A stretch of 64,000 nt of DNA from Panacagrimonas sp965216845 (GTDB lineage Bacteria > Pseudomonadota > Gammaproteobacteria > Nevskiales > Nevskiaceae): positions 2,418,001 to 2,482,000 of the forward strand of contig OZ244200.1 of NCBI GenBank assembly GCA_965216845.1. The letters are read 5' to 3'. The translations under genes and the position numbers were made by a program. Below are positions 1 to 10,182 of the stretch, one piece after another (the stretch's first letter is position 1; every line of letters begins with the position of its first letter). The notes under the pieces were generated by a model. That model ran no database searches. It had not been told where the DNA came from and saw nothing but the letters and a program-made list of their open reading frames with translations.

Positions 1-76
1 AATTCTGCGCAACACCATCGCCGCCATCGTCTACGGCAGAGCCTTCGACCAGCGTGCGGGCAGCCGTTCCAACTGA
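1..76 (+). CDS. C-terminal tail of an unidentified upstream gene (partial)
   Basis: An open frame enters from the left edge and ends at a TGA at 74-76, leaving about 24 codons. The tail (ending RAGSRSN) is too short to assign to a family. The stop lies 29 bases before the next ATG, so it could be the preceding gene of the same operon. Codon third positions are mostly G or C, as in the neighbours. Confidence 0.4.
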   Translation, partial: ILRNTIAAIVYGRAFDQRAGSRSN

Positions 77-105
77 GCACAAACATCTGACCAGGAGAGC
101 CCAGC

Positions 106-1704
106 ATGAGCGCCATCGAATCATTTGATGCCATCGTGATCGGCGCCGGCATCGCCGGCATGTATCAGCTGCATCGCCTTCGGCAACTCGGTCTGAAGAC
201 CCGCGTGTTCGAGACCGGCGACGGTGTCGGTGGCACCTGGTACTGGAACCGCTATCCCGGCGCGCGCTTTGATTCGGAAAGCTACAGCTACGGCTACTCC
301 TTTTCCGATGAAATTCTCAAGGAATGGAAATGGAAAGAGCACTTCTCTGCGCAGCCGGAAAACGAGCGATACCTCAATTTCGTGGCCGACAAGCTCGATC
401 TCAGACGCGACATCCAGTTCAACAGCCGCGTCACCACGGCGCGCTACCTGGAGGACGACAACCTGTGGGAAGTCGGACTCGAAGACGGGCAGCGCGCACG
501 GGCACGCTTTCTGATCACCGCCGTCGGCATTCTTTCGGCACACACCCTGCCCCGCATCGAGGGAATCGACAGCTTCCAGGGACAGTCCTGGCATACGGCG
601 CGCTGGCCGAAGGCGCCCGTTGAACTGGCCGGCAAGCGCGTGGGCGTCATCGGCACCGGCGCCACGGGTGTGCAGACCATTCAGGAAGTGGCCAAGGTCG
701 CCGGCCAGCTCAGCGTGTTCCAGCTGGACCCCAACTGGTGCGCGCCGCTGAACAACGGCCCGATCTCCGACGCCGAGCATGAACAGATTCGGCAACGCTA
801 TCCGGAAATCTTTCAGGCCTGCGCCACCTCGTTCGGCGGTTTTGTCCACAACTTCCAGTCGCGCCCCTTCGCTGAGGTTCCCAAAGAAGAACGCCTGAAA
901 CTGTACGAGGCGCTCTACCAGGGGCGCGGGTTCGGCATCTGGCTGGGAAATTTCATGGAGACGCTGATGGACCCGCAAGCCAACGCGGAAATCTCCGAGT
1001 TCATCGCCAACAAGATTCGCGCACGCGTCAAGGACCCGGCGACCGCCGACAAACTCATCCCAAAGAGCCACGGTTTCGGCACCAAGCGGGTGCCCATGGA
1101 GTCGAATTATTACGAGGTCTACAACCAGGACAACGTCGAACTGGTGCACCTGCCTGACAACCCGATTGAACGCATCACGCCGGTTGGCGTGAAAACCCGC
1201 GACCGGGAGTACCCGCTGGATCTGCTGATTTTTGCCACCGGCTTCGACGCGGTGACCGGCGCGTTCAAGCGCATCGACATCCGTGGGCGCGGCGACCAGA
1301 AACTGACCGACAAATGGAACAACGGGCCGCAGACCTACCTTGGCCTGCAGATTTGCGGCTTTCCCAACCTGTTCACCCTGGTCGGTCCTCACAATGCGGC
1401 CTCCTTTTGCAACATCCCTCGCTGCATCGAACAAAACGTCGACTGGGTCAGCGCGTGCATCGATCACATGCGCAAGACCGACAAGACGCGCATCGAAACC
1501 ACCGAAGACGCCGAGCGCGAATGGACGCGCCATGCCTACGAGGTCACGCAGGGCATGCTGCTGTCCAACGACGCCTGGTTCGTGGACACCGAAACCGCCG
1601 ACGGCACGCCTCGCTTTCTGGTCTACATCGGCGGCACCCCCAACTACCGCGTGAAGTGCGACGAGGTGGCGGCCAATGACTATGAAGGCTTCGTCCTGAA
1701 CTGA
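106..1704 (+). CDS. Flavin-dependent Baeyer-Villiger monooxygenase
   Basis: The 532-residue product is a class B flavoprotein monooxygenase that would insert oxygen next to a carbonyl using FAD and NADPH, turning ketones into esters or lactones. The N-terminal FAD Rossmann motif GAGIAG is at residues 13-18, the family fingerprint FxGxxxHxxxWP is intact at 157-168 (FQGQSWHTARWP), and a second nucleotide-binding motif (GTGATG) follows. Length fits cyclohexanone/cyclopentadecanone monooxygenase-type enzymes. A good ribosome site (CAGGAGAG) precedes the ATG. It heads an operon of acyl-CoA dehydrogenases and an acyl-CoA ligase, suggesting ring or ketone oxidation before CoA activation. The substrate cannot be read from sequence. 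Confidence 0.9.
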   Translation: MSAIESFDAIVIGAGIAGMYQLHRLRQLGLKTRVFETGDGVGGTWYWNRYPGARFDSESYSYGYSFSDEILKEWKWKEHFSAQPENERYLNFVADKLDLRRDIQFNSRVTTARYLEDDNLWEVGLEDGQRARARFLITAVGILSAHTLPRIEGIDSFQGQSWHTARWPKAPVELAGKRVGVIGTGATGVQTIQEVAKVAGQLSVFQLDPNWCAPLNNGPISDAEHEQIRQRYPEIFQACATSFGGFVHNFQSRPFAEVPKEERLKLYEALYQGRGFGIWLGNFMETLMDPQANAEISEFIANKIRARVKDPATADKLIPKSHGFGTKRVPMESNYYEVYNQDNVELVHLPDNPIERITPVGVKTRDREYPLDLLIFATGFDAVTGAFKRIDIRGRGDQKLTDKWNNGPQTYLGLQICGFPNLFTLVGPHNAASFCNIPRCIEQNVDWVSACIDHMRKTDKTRIETTEDAEREWTRHAYEVTQGMLLSNDAWFVDTETADGTPRFLVYIGGTPNYRVKCDEVAANDYEGFVLN

Positions 1705-1706
1705 AA

Positions 1707-2870
1707 ATGCCGCCGACCGTGCCGTTTGCCTTCACCGCCGAGCAGCAGCAATTCCGCGACATCATCGCGCGCTTCTGCCGCGAGCAATCGCCAATCAGCC
1801 GGGTGCGCCGACAGATGGCCAGCGACAGCGGTCTTGACCGAGAACTGTGGAACGGCCTGTGCAGCGAGCTTGGCCTGTCCGGTGTACAGGTGCCCGAGGC
1901 GCTCGGCGGCCAGGGTTTTGGCCAGATCGAACTGGGGATCGTGATGGAGGAACTCGGGCGCGCCAATGTCTGCGCGCCCTATCTGGGCTCGTCGGTGCTG
2001 GCAATCAACGCGCTGCTCAACGCGGCCGCACCAGCGCCGCGAAACGAATGGTTGCCGCAGCTGTGTGATGGCAGGCTGATCGCCACGCTGGCGCTTGCCG
2101 AAGCGGACGGCCAATGGGATCCGGCCGCCACCACCGTCACCGCGACCAGAGCGGACAAGGGCTGGCGAGTTGACGGCATCAAGACCTATGTGCTGGATGG
2201 CCATGTGGCCGATCTGATCCTGGTGGTTGCCCGCACTCCGGCAAGCCGTGCGCACGAAGGGCTGTCGCTGCTGGCGGTGCGCGCGAACAGCCGCGGCATG
2301 CGGGTGCGGCCGCTCGACAGCCTTGACGCCACACGCCGCCTGGCTCGCGTGGAGTTCTCGGGCGCCGAGGCCCTGCTGCTCAGCCAGGAAGGGGACGCCG
2401 CCGCCGGCCTGGAGCGGGCGATGGATGAATCCTTGGCGGCACTGTCCTGCGAGATGGTGGGCGGCGCGCAGGCGCTGCTCGACGCCACGGTGGCCTACGC
2501 CAAGCTGCGCGTCCAGTTCGGGCGGGTCATCGGCAGCTTTCAGGCCATCAAGCATCGGCTGGCGGACCTGTTGCTGGAAATAGAATTCGCGCGTTCGGCG
2601 GCCTATCGCGCCTGCGAACTGGCCACCGAAAACCCCTCGCCGCTGCGCCAAACCGCCTCCATCGCCAAGGCACTGGCGTCCGACGCCTTCCTGCTGGCGG
2701 CGCGCGAGGCGATACAGTTCCACGGCGGCATCGGCTTTACCTGGGAACACGATACTCACCTCTACTTCAAGCGCGCCCAGAGTGCGTCGGTACTGCTGGG
2801 CAGCGCCGCCGACCATCGTGATCGCTACCTGCTGAGCCGGGCGGCGCGCACAGCCGGAGACGGCCCTTGA
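1707..2870 (+). CDS. Acyl-CoA dehydrogenase (FadE28/29-like subunit)
   Basis: The 387-residue FAD enzyme would introduce an alpha-beta double bond into an acyl-CoA. The C-terminal segment GFTWEHD around residue 347 carries the Glu that is the catalytic base in the steroid/branched-chain FadE subfamily, and FGRVIGSFQAIKHRLAD near 271-287 is typical of the FAD-binding C-terminal domain. It begins two bases after the monooxygenase stop and overlaps the next gene by four bases. Adjacent overlapping acyl-CoA dehydrogenase genes of this kind usually encode alpha2beta2 heterotetramers (ChsE1/ChsE2 type), which I infer here. Confidence 0.85.
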   Translation: MPPTVPFAFTAEQQQFRDIIARFCREQSPISRVRRQMASDSGLDRELWNGLCSELGLSGVQVPEALGGQGFGQIELGIVMEELGRANVCAPYLGSSVLAINALLNAAAPAPRNEWLPQLCDGRLIATLALAEADGQWDPAATTVTATRADKGWRVDGIKTYVLDGHVADLILVVARTPASRAHEGLSLLAVRANSRGMRVRPLDSLDATRRLARVEFSGAEALLLSQEGDAAAGLERAMDESLAALSCEMVGGAQALLDATVAYAKLRVQFGRVIGSFQAIKHRLADLLLEIEFARSAAYRACELATENPSPLRQTASIAKALASDAFLLAAREAIQFHGGIGFTWEHDTHLYFKRAQSASVLLGSAADHRDRYLLSRAARTAGDGP

Positions 2871-4129
2871 GCACCCCCACCGAAGCATCGGTGCGCGCCG
2901 AGATACGCGCCTGGCTGGCGCAGAACTGGAGCCCGGAGCTGAGCCTGTCTCAATGGCGCCGACGGCTGATCGATTCAGGTTGGGGCTGCCCGGCCTGGCC
3001 TGTGCAATGGTTTGGGCGCGGCCTGTCGCCGGCGCTGGCGGCGGTGGCCGAAGAAGAGATGCGCGCCGTTGGCGCCATCAGCGTCGCGCAATTCGGCGTG
3101 CGACTGCTGGTGGCCGCCACATTGCTCGAACACGGCACGGACGATCAGAAGCGCCGCCTGCTGCCGCGTCTGCTGACCGGCGAGGACACCTGGTGCCAGC
3201 TGTTCAGCGAACCCGGTAACGGATCGGACCTGGCCGGCGTGACGACGCGGGCCAACCAGGACGCCGAAGGCTGGCGCGTGACCGGCCAGAAGGTCTGGAC
3301 TACCAGCGCCCAGCACGCCGACTACGGCATTCTGCTTGCGCGCACCGACTGGGACCTGCCCAAGCATCGCGGCCTGAGCTTTTTCGTGCTGCCCATGCGT
3401 CAGGAAGGCGTGGAGGTCCGTCCCTTGCGGCAGATGAACGGTTATGCCTCGTTCAACGAGGTGTTCATCAGCGATGCGCGCGTCGGTCACGATGGACTGG
3501 TCGGCAAACTCGGCGACGGCTGGAAAGTGGCGCTGACCACGCTGGCGCACGAACGACGCATGGCCGATTCGATGCGCAACTGGGGGCGACTGCAACTCGG
3601 CGAAGGTCGTATCTATGAGGAGCTGAAGACCGAATACGCAGCGGTGATGGAGCCGTACAAGTGGTACGCCCAGCGCGCCGGTCGCGCCGACCTGTTGCTC
3701 CAGCGCGCGCAGCGCAGCGGTCGTATCGACGATGCGGTGGTGCGCCAGGAGATGGCGCGTGCATTGATGATCGAACACGCCGCCGAGTGGACTGCGGCAC
3801 GCGCGCGAGCCGCACGCGACACCGGGCAGCCGCCGGGGCCGGAAGGTTCGCTGGGCAAGCTCGCGGCCAGCACCCTGGCCCGCGCGTGCGCACGCGCCCA
3901 TGCCAGCATCAGCGGCGCCGAATCGATGCTGGCCGGCGCCGATGGACCCGAGCAAGGGCTGATTGCCGAAGTGCTGCTCTCGGTGCCGGCGTGCTCGATC
4001 GCCGGCGGCACCGACGAGATCCAGCGCAACATCATCGCCGAGCGGGTGCTCGGCCTGCCCAGGGAACCGGGCGGCGACGCCGACCTTCCGTTCCGTCAGG
4101 TGCGGCGCAATTCCTCCGTCAACCCATAA
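2867..4129 (+). CDS. Acyl-CoA dehydrogenase, probable partner subunit
   Basis: The 420-residue acyl-CoA dehydrogenase shows the family features QLFSEPGNGSDLAG (substrate/FAD contact), GQKVWTTSAQ, and a C-terminal GGTDEIQRNIIAERVLGLP. It starts with TTG at 2867, which overlaps the stop of the preceding gene, with GGAGA seven bases upstream supporting translational coupling. Its long insert (roughly residues 245-320) resembles ChsE/FadE-type large subunits. It probably forms a heteromeric enzyme with the upstream product. Confidence 0.85.
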   Translation: MSTPTEASVRAEIRAWLAQNWSPELSLSQWRRRLIDSGWGCPAWPVQWFGRGLSPALAAVAEEEMRAVGAISVAQFGVRLLVAATLLEHGTDDQKRRLLPRLLTGEDTWCQLFSEPGNGSDLAGVTTRANQDAEGWRVTGQKVWTTSAQHADYGILLARTDWDLPKHRGLSFFVLPMRQEGVEVRPLRQMNGYASFNEVFISDARVGHDGLVGKLGDGWKVALTTLAHERRMADSMRNWGRLQLGEGRIYEELKTEYAAVMEPYKWYAQRAGRADLLLQRAQRSGRIDDAVVRQEMARALMIEHAAEWTAARARAARDTGQPPGPEGSLGKLAASTLARACARAHASISGAESMLAGADGPEQGLIAEVLLSVPACSIAGGTDEIQRNIIAERVLGLPREPGGDADLPFRQVRRNSSVNP

Positions 4130-4142
4130 TCAGGAGAGACTG

Positions 4143-5777
<1,635 letters not shown>

Positions 5778-5812
5778 TACCCGTCCATACGACCCAAGAC
5801 TGACAAGATCCG

Positions 5813-7030
5813 ATGGCAGGACCTCTGCAGGGCGTGCGCGTCCTTGATTTGACCACGGTCCTGATGGGCCCCTATGCCACGCAGATTCTGGCGGACTACG
5901 GCGCCGATGTGCTCAAGGTCGAGCCGCCGGAAGGCGACGGCACGCGCGGCATCGGTCCCATGCGCTCGCCGGGAATGGGCGCCATCTTCCTCAATGCCAA
6001 TCGCGGCAAGCGCAGCATGGTGCTCGACCTCAAGCGCCCCGAAGCGCGCGCCGTTCTGTTGCGTCTGGCCGAAGACATGGACGTGCTGATCTACAACCTT
6101 CGTCCACAGTCGATGGCGCGGCTGGGTTTGTCCTACGATGAACTGCGTGCCGTCAATCCGCGCATCATCTACGCCGGCGTGTTCGGGTATGGCCGCGCTG
6201 GGCCGTATGGCGAGCGCCCGGCCTACGACGATCTGATCCAGGGCGCAGCCGGCCTGCCGGCACTGTCGCTGATGGCCGGCAGTCAAACACCACGTTACGT
6301 GCCGACGACCATCGCCGACCGCACGGTCGGACTCAGCGCGGTCGGCGCCATACTCGCCGCGCTGCTGCATCGTGAACGCAGCGGCCAGGGTCAGAGCGTG
6401 GATGTGCCGATGTTCGAGACCATGACGCAGTTCGTCATGGGCGATCATCTCGGCGGGCGCAGCTTCGTACCGCCCGAGGGCCCGGCGGGTTATGCGCGCC
6501 TGCTGGCGCACGAGCGTCGCCCCTACCCGACGCGCGACGGTCACCTGTGCGCGCTGATCTACTCCGACCGCCAGTGGAAGAGTTTCTGCGCCCTGATCGA
6601 GCAACCGCAGATGTTCGACACCGACCCTCGGCTGGCCAGCCTCACGACACGCACACAGCACATCGACGCGTTGTACCGGTTCGTGGCCGAACAGATGGCC
6701 ACGCGCAGCACCGCCGAGTGGATGCAGGCGCTGGAGCAGGCCGACATCCCCTGCATGCCGATGCACACGCCCGACAGTCTGCTGCAGGACCCCCACCTGC
6801 GGGCGGTGGATTTCTTCTCGCAGGTCGAACACCCCAGCGAGGGCAGCTTGCTTTCCATGGCGGTGCCCAGCACCTGGTCCCACAGCCAGCCAGGTCCAGC
6901 CCGACCTGCCCCGCGCCTAGGGGAACACACCGCCGAGGTGTTGCGCGAACTGGGCTATGACCAGACCACGATCACCGCGCTCACCCAGGGCAGAACCGCG
7001 GCCACTGCCGCCGCCAAGGGACCGGCATGA
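5813..7030 (+). CDS. Class III (CaiB/BaiF) CoA transferase
   Basis: The 405-residue protein belongs to the family III CoA transferases, which move CoA between acids through an aspartyl-CoA thioester. The catalytic Asp is D139 in PAYDDLIQ, and the N-terminal block GVRVLDLTTVLMGPYATQILADYGA and VLKVEPP are diagnostic. Its stop overlaps the start of the next gene (ATGA). Having both a ligase and a CoA transferase in one operon suggests CoA recycling between pathway intermediates. Racemase members (AMACR type) share the fold, so epimerisation is an alternative. Confidence 0.88.
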   Translation: MAGPLQGVRVLDLTTVLMGPYATQILADYGADVLKVEPPEGDGTRGIGPMRSPGMGAIFLNANRGKRSMVLDLKRPEARAVLLRLAEDMDVLIYNLRPQSMARLGLSYDELRAVNPRIIYAGVFGYGRAGPYGERPAYDDLIQGAAGLPALSLMAGSQTPRYVPTTIADRTVGLSAVGAILAALLHRERSGQGQSVDVPMFETMTQFVMGDHLGGRSFVPPEGPAGYARLLAHERRPYPTRDGHLCALIYSDRQWKSFCALIEQPQMFDTDPRLASLTTRTQHIDALYRFVAEQMATRSTAEWMQALEQADIPCMPMHTPDSLLQDPHLRAVDFFSQVEHPSEGSLLSMAVPSTWSHSQPGPARPAPRLGEHTAEVLRELGYDQTTITALTQGRTAATAAAKGPA

Positions 7031-7482
7031 AGACCATTGGCATCGGCTTCTATTACGAAGATCTTCCGCTCGGTTTCCGTTTTCGCAGCGCTGCTCGCAC
7101 GCTGGCCGAGGCCGACCTCGGCAATTTCGTGAACCTGACCTGGCTCACCGAAGAAATCTTCACCAACCACGCCGCGCGCCAAGGCCAGTCCCTGCCCGCC
7201 AGGGTCGTGCCCGGCGCCCTGGTCATGAGCTTTGCCGAGGGTCTGCTGACGCCCGCCATTCAGCACACCGGACTCGCCTTTCTGCACGCCGACCTCGATG
7301 TACGCGCGCCCACCTGCGTGGGCGATACCATTCACGTCGAGTGCGAGGTCATCGAGGCCCGCACCACCTCCAGGGGCGACCGCGGCCTGGTTCGCTGCCG
7401 CAATCGCGTGCTCAATCAACATGACCGGGAGGTGCTGGTGTATACACCCCTGCGGCTGCTGCGGCGACGCCAAGCGGCCTGA
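7027..7482 (+). CDS. MaoC-like hotdog-fold protein (hydratase or thioesterase)
   Basis: The 151-residue single-hotdog protein looks like MaoC-type acyl-CoA hydratases: a short lead-in (YYEDLPLGFRF), a central helix region with NHAARQG, and a terminal beta segment (VGDTIHVECEVIEAR) are typical. The usual GDxNPxH catalytic motif is replaced by FTNHAARQG, so only a partial active site is visible and hydratase activity is uncertain. It overlaps the CoA transferase by four bases and precedes another acyl-CoA dehydrogenase. Confidence 0.7.
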   Translation: MKTIGIGFYYEDLPLGFRFRSAARTLAEADLGNFVNLTWLTEEIFTNHAARQGQSLPARVVPGALVMSFAEGLLTPAIQHTGLAFLHADLDVRAPTCVGDTIHVECEVIEARTTSRGDRGLVRCRNRVLNQHDREVLVYTPLRLLRRRQAA

Positions 7483-7516
7483 TCCATCCAACACGACCAC
7501 CTAATCTGACGTCCCC

Positions 7517-8680
7517 ATGCCCATCGAACGACAAGAACGGTTCCCGGAAATGCGCGACGCGCTGCGCGACCTGTGCAGCCGTTTCCCCGACGAATACTTC
7601 CTCAAGATCGACGAGGCACGCGGCTACCCGGAAGACTTCATCAAGGCGCTGACCGAAGCCGGCTGGCTGTCGGTGATGATCCCCCAGGAATACGGCGGTT
7701 CCGGTCTGGGGCTGGCCGAGGCCTCGGTCGTCATGGAGGAGATCAACCGTTGCGGTGGCAATGCCGGCGCCTGCCATGGACAGATGTACAACATGAGCAC
7801 GCTGTTGCGTCATGGCTCGGAGGCGCAGAAACAGTTGTACATGCCCAAGATCGCCAGTGGCGAATGGCGCCTGCAGTCCATGGCAGTGACCGAACCGACC
7901 ACCGGCACCGACACCACCAAGCTCAAGACCACGGCAGTCAAGAAAGGGGACCGCTACGTCGTCAATGGTCAGAAAGTGTGGATCTCGCGCCTGCAGCACT
8001 CGGAGCTGATGATTCTGCTGGCGCGCACCACACCGCTTGAGCAGGTCAAGCGCAAGTCCGAGGGCATGTCGATCTTCATGGTGCATCTGGACCAGGCGCT
8101 GAACAACGGCATGGAGATGCGCCTGATTCCGAACATGGTCAACCATGAGACCAACCAGGTGTTCTTCGACAACCTGGAGATTCCCGAGGAGCACCTGATC
8201 GGCAAGGAAGGCCAGGGCTTCAAGTACATCCTCGACGGCCTCAATGCAGAGCGCACGCTGATCGCCGCCGAATGCATCGGTGACGGCTACTGGTTCGTTG
8301 ACCGCGCTACCGGCTACGCCAATGATCGCATCGTGTTCGACCGGCCCATCGGCCAGAACCAGGGCGTGCAATTTCCCATCGCCGAGTCCTTCATCGAGGT
8401 CGAGGCCGCCAACCTGATGCGCTGGCGCGCCTGCGAGCTGTTCGACCAGCACCAAGCCTGCGGCGCCGAAGCCAACATGGCCAAGTATCTCGCCGCCAAG
8501 TCCTCGTTCGAGGCCGCCAACGTCTGCCTGCAAACCCATGGCGGTTTCGGTTTTGCGTCGGAGTACCACGTCGAGCGCAAGTTCCGCGAAACGCGCCTGT
8601 ACCAGGTTGCGCCGATCTCGACCAACCTGATTTTCTCGTACGTGGCCGAGCACGTGCTCGGCCTGCCGAGATCGTTCTGA
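7517..8680 (+). CDS. Acyl-CoA dehydrogenase
   Basis: The 387-residue acyl-CoA dehydrogenase has MAVTEPTTGTDTTKLKT in the middle beta domain and NAERTLIAAE in the C-terminal helical domain, where the Glu matches the base position of isovaleryl/long-chain type enzymes. The tail (AEHVLGLPRSF) is nearly identical to that of the dehydrogenase at 20782. It lies 34 bases after the hotdog gene in the same operon. Confidence 0.86.
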   Translation: MPIERQERFPEMRDALRDLCSRFPDEYFLKIDEARGYPEDFIKALTEAGWLSVMIPQEYGGSGLGLAEASVVMEEINRCGGNAGACHGQMYNMSTLLRHGSEAQKQLYMPKIASGEWRLQSMAVTEPTTGTDTTKLKTTAVKKGDRYVVNGQKVWISRLQHSELMILLARTTPLEQVKRKSEGMSIFMVHLDQALNNGMEMRLIPNMVNHETNQVFFDNLEIPEEHLIGKEGQGFKYILDGLNAERTLIAAECIGDGYWFVDRATGYANDRIVFDRPIGQNQGVQFPIAESFIEVEAANLMRWRACELFDQHQACGAEANMAKYLAAKSSFEAANVCLQTHGGFGFASEYHVERKFRETRLYQVAPISTNLIFSYVAEHVLGLPRSF

Positions 8681-8763
8681 TGTCGGCGATGGGCCGATTG
8701 GCTCGCGCCGGCAACCGCCTGTTCCGGATTCAACACTGCCCCAGCTCACAGGAATAAACGCAC

Positions 8764-9549
8764 ATGACCGCTCCCCTGCTGTTCAAGGTCGTCGACGGTG
8801 TCGGCGACATCGTCCTCAACCGTCCGGACGCCGGCAATGCCTTCGACGAACCCATGCTCGATGCCTGGGTCGAGGCGCTGCAACAATGCCACGCCGATGA
8901 CGCCGTGCGCGCCGTACTGCTGCGCGCCAACGGTCGCCATTTCTGCGCCGGGGGTGATCTGCACGACATGAAACGCGAACTGGAAGGCCCACCCTCGATC
9001 CACAAGGACAAGCTGTGGTCGGGCGTCCATCGCATTCCGCGGCTGATGATGCAGATCGACAAGCCGGTGGTAGCGGCAATGCAGGGCGCGGCCACCGGCG
9101 CCGGTCTGGACATGGCGCTGCAATGCGACTTTCGCGTGGCCGCCGACAACGCGCGCGTCGCCGCGAGCTACGTCAAGATCGGCCTGGTGCCGGGCGATGG
9201 CGGCGCGTGGCTGCTGCCGCGCATCGTCGGCCTGCCGCGCGCACTGGAGATGCTGCTCACCGGCGACTTCGTTGAAGCCGAGGAAGGCCAGCGCATCGGC
9301 TTGTTCAATCGGGTGGTGCCGCTGGCGGATCTGGAGGACCAGGGCCGTTCACTGGCGCAGCGCCTGGCCGACGGCGCCGCCACCGCGATGCGCCTGACCA
9401 AGCGTGCGGCGTATCAAGGTCTGCATCTGGACTTCAGCACCCACCTCGATCAGATTTCCTCGCACTTCGTGCTCGCCGCCAAGAGCCCCGAGCATCGCGA
9501 GGGCGTCAACGCCTTTCTGGAAAAGCGCAAACCCGACTTCAAGGCCTGA
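8764..9549 (+). CDS. Enoyl-CoA hydratase/isomerase family protein (crotonase)
   Basis: The 261-residue crotonase has the oxyanion-hole segments HFCAGGDLHDM and GAATGAGLDMALQCD. Compared with rat mitochondrial hydratase, the two catalytic glutamates are not conserved: the first position is Asp (LDMALQCD) and the second falls in a YVKIGLVPGDGG block without Glu. An Asp in PGDGG, as in some crotonase isomerases and hydrolases, may act instead. Reaction is therefore open. SD-like CAGGAA lies upstream; it is the last gene of the forward operon. Confidence 0.82.
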   Translation: MTAPLLFKVVDGVGDIVLNRPDAGNAFDEPMLDAWVEALQQCHADDAVRAVLLRANGRHFCAGGDLHDMKRELEGPPSIHKDKLWSGVHRIPRLMMQIDKPVVAAMQGAATGAGLDMALQCDFRVAADNARVAASYVKIGLVPGDGGAWLLPRIVGLPRALEMLLTGDFVEAEEGQRIGLFNRVVPLADLEDQGRSLAQRLADGAATAMRLTKRAAYQGLHLDFSTHLDQISSHFVLAAKSPEHREGVNAFLEKRKPDFKA

Positions 9550-9579
9550 AACCGAAACCACACCGGGTGGCCGTCAGGC
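9544..9579. terminator. Possible bidirectional hairpin between convergent genes
   Basis: GCCTGA at 9544-9549 pairs with TCAGGC at 9574-9579, with CCAC/GTGG pairing inside the loop. It sits exactly between the convergent stops of the crotonase and the xmoD-like gene. There is no T-run, so this is a weak call. Confidence 0.25.
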
Positions 9580-10182
9580 TCAGTCCTGCGCGGCCATCTG
9601 CCGCTGCCGCTTGATGCCCGAATAGCGGTACAGCCCCAGGCCCAGCAGCGCCACCCCGGCAAACAGCAGATAGTGTCCGTAGCGCTTGGACGGGATGCCC
9701 ACGCTGAACGGAAATCGCGACACGTACTGCCCCTGATCTCCCGCCGTCACCAGGCCGACGAACCTGCCCGGCGTGCTGAAGCTGTACTCAAGCGCCACGC
9801 TGCCCGACGCATAGATTTCCGGCGGCAGGTGGGCCACGGTGATTGCATCCAGGTGGCTGTCGTCGCCGGTGTCGCGAATGATGCGCACCTCGATCGGGAT
9901 TTCGCGCAGCGCCGGTTCGATTGCATCCATCACCACGATGGTGTGGCCCACCATCGGGATGTCTTCGCAGAACTCGCGGTTGCCGTTGGCGCGCGGCTGA
10001 TAGCCGGTGAAATGCAGGTTGAACGGGCCCAGGCGCAGCTTGCACATGTCGTCGTCGATCGACAGACCGCCGTGCGCGCTGACCGTTTCACACAGCGCCA
10101 GGCCCAGCAAGACCCCGCAGGCAACGAGCGTCCGGCGCAGTCGTTGCCGGGCAGACCGATCGTGCACCGTCACCTGTCCCAC
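9580..10182 (-). CDS. XmoD-like periplasmic membrane-anchored protein of the CuMMO operon
   Basis: The 200-residue product has a basic N-terminus and signal segment ending ETVSA before HGG, a periplasmic domain rich in candidate copper ligands (HGG, MCK, HF, FCED), and a C-terminal transmembrane helix (about residues 166-185) followed by a basic tail. This topology matches PmoD/AmoD-type accessory proteins, although I cannot confirm homology without a search. It starts with GTG directly after the xmoB stop, so it is the last gene of the operon. A role in copper delivery or monooxygenase stability is inferred from position. Confidence 0.6.
   Translation of the reverse strand: MGQVTVHDRSARQRLRRTLVACGVLLGLALCETVSAHGGLSIDDDMCKLRLGPFNLHFTGYQPRANGNREFCEDIPMVGHTIVVMDAIEPALREIPIEVRIIRDTGDDSHLDAITVAHLPPEIYASGSVALEYSFSTPGRFVGLVTAGDQGQYVSRFPFSVGIPSKRYGHYLLFAGVALLGLGLYRYSGIKRQRQMAAQD

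Noticed and set aside
3963..4142. 60-residue N-terminal extension of the acyl-CoA ligase frame
   Set aside because: It overlaps the end of the preceding dehydrogenase gene, and the ATG at 4143 has a good ribosome site and the family-typical beginning.
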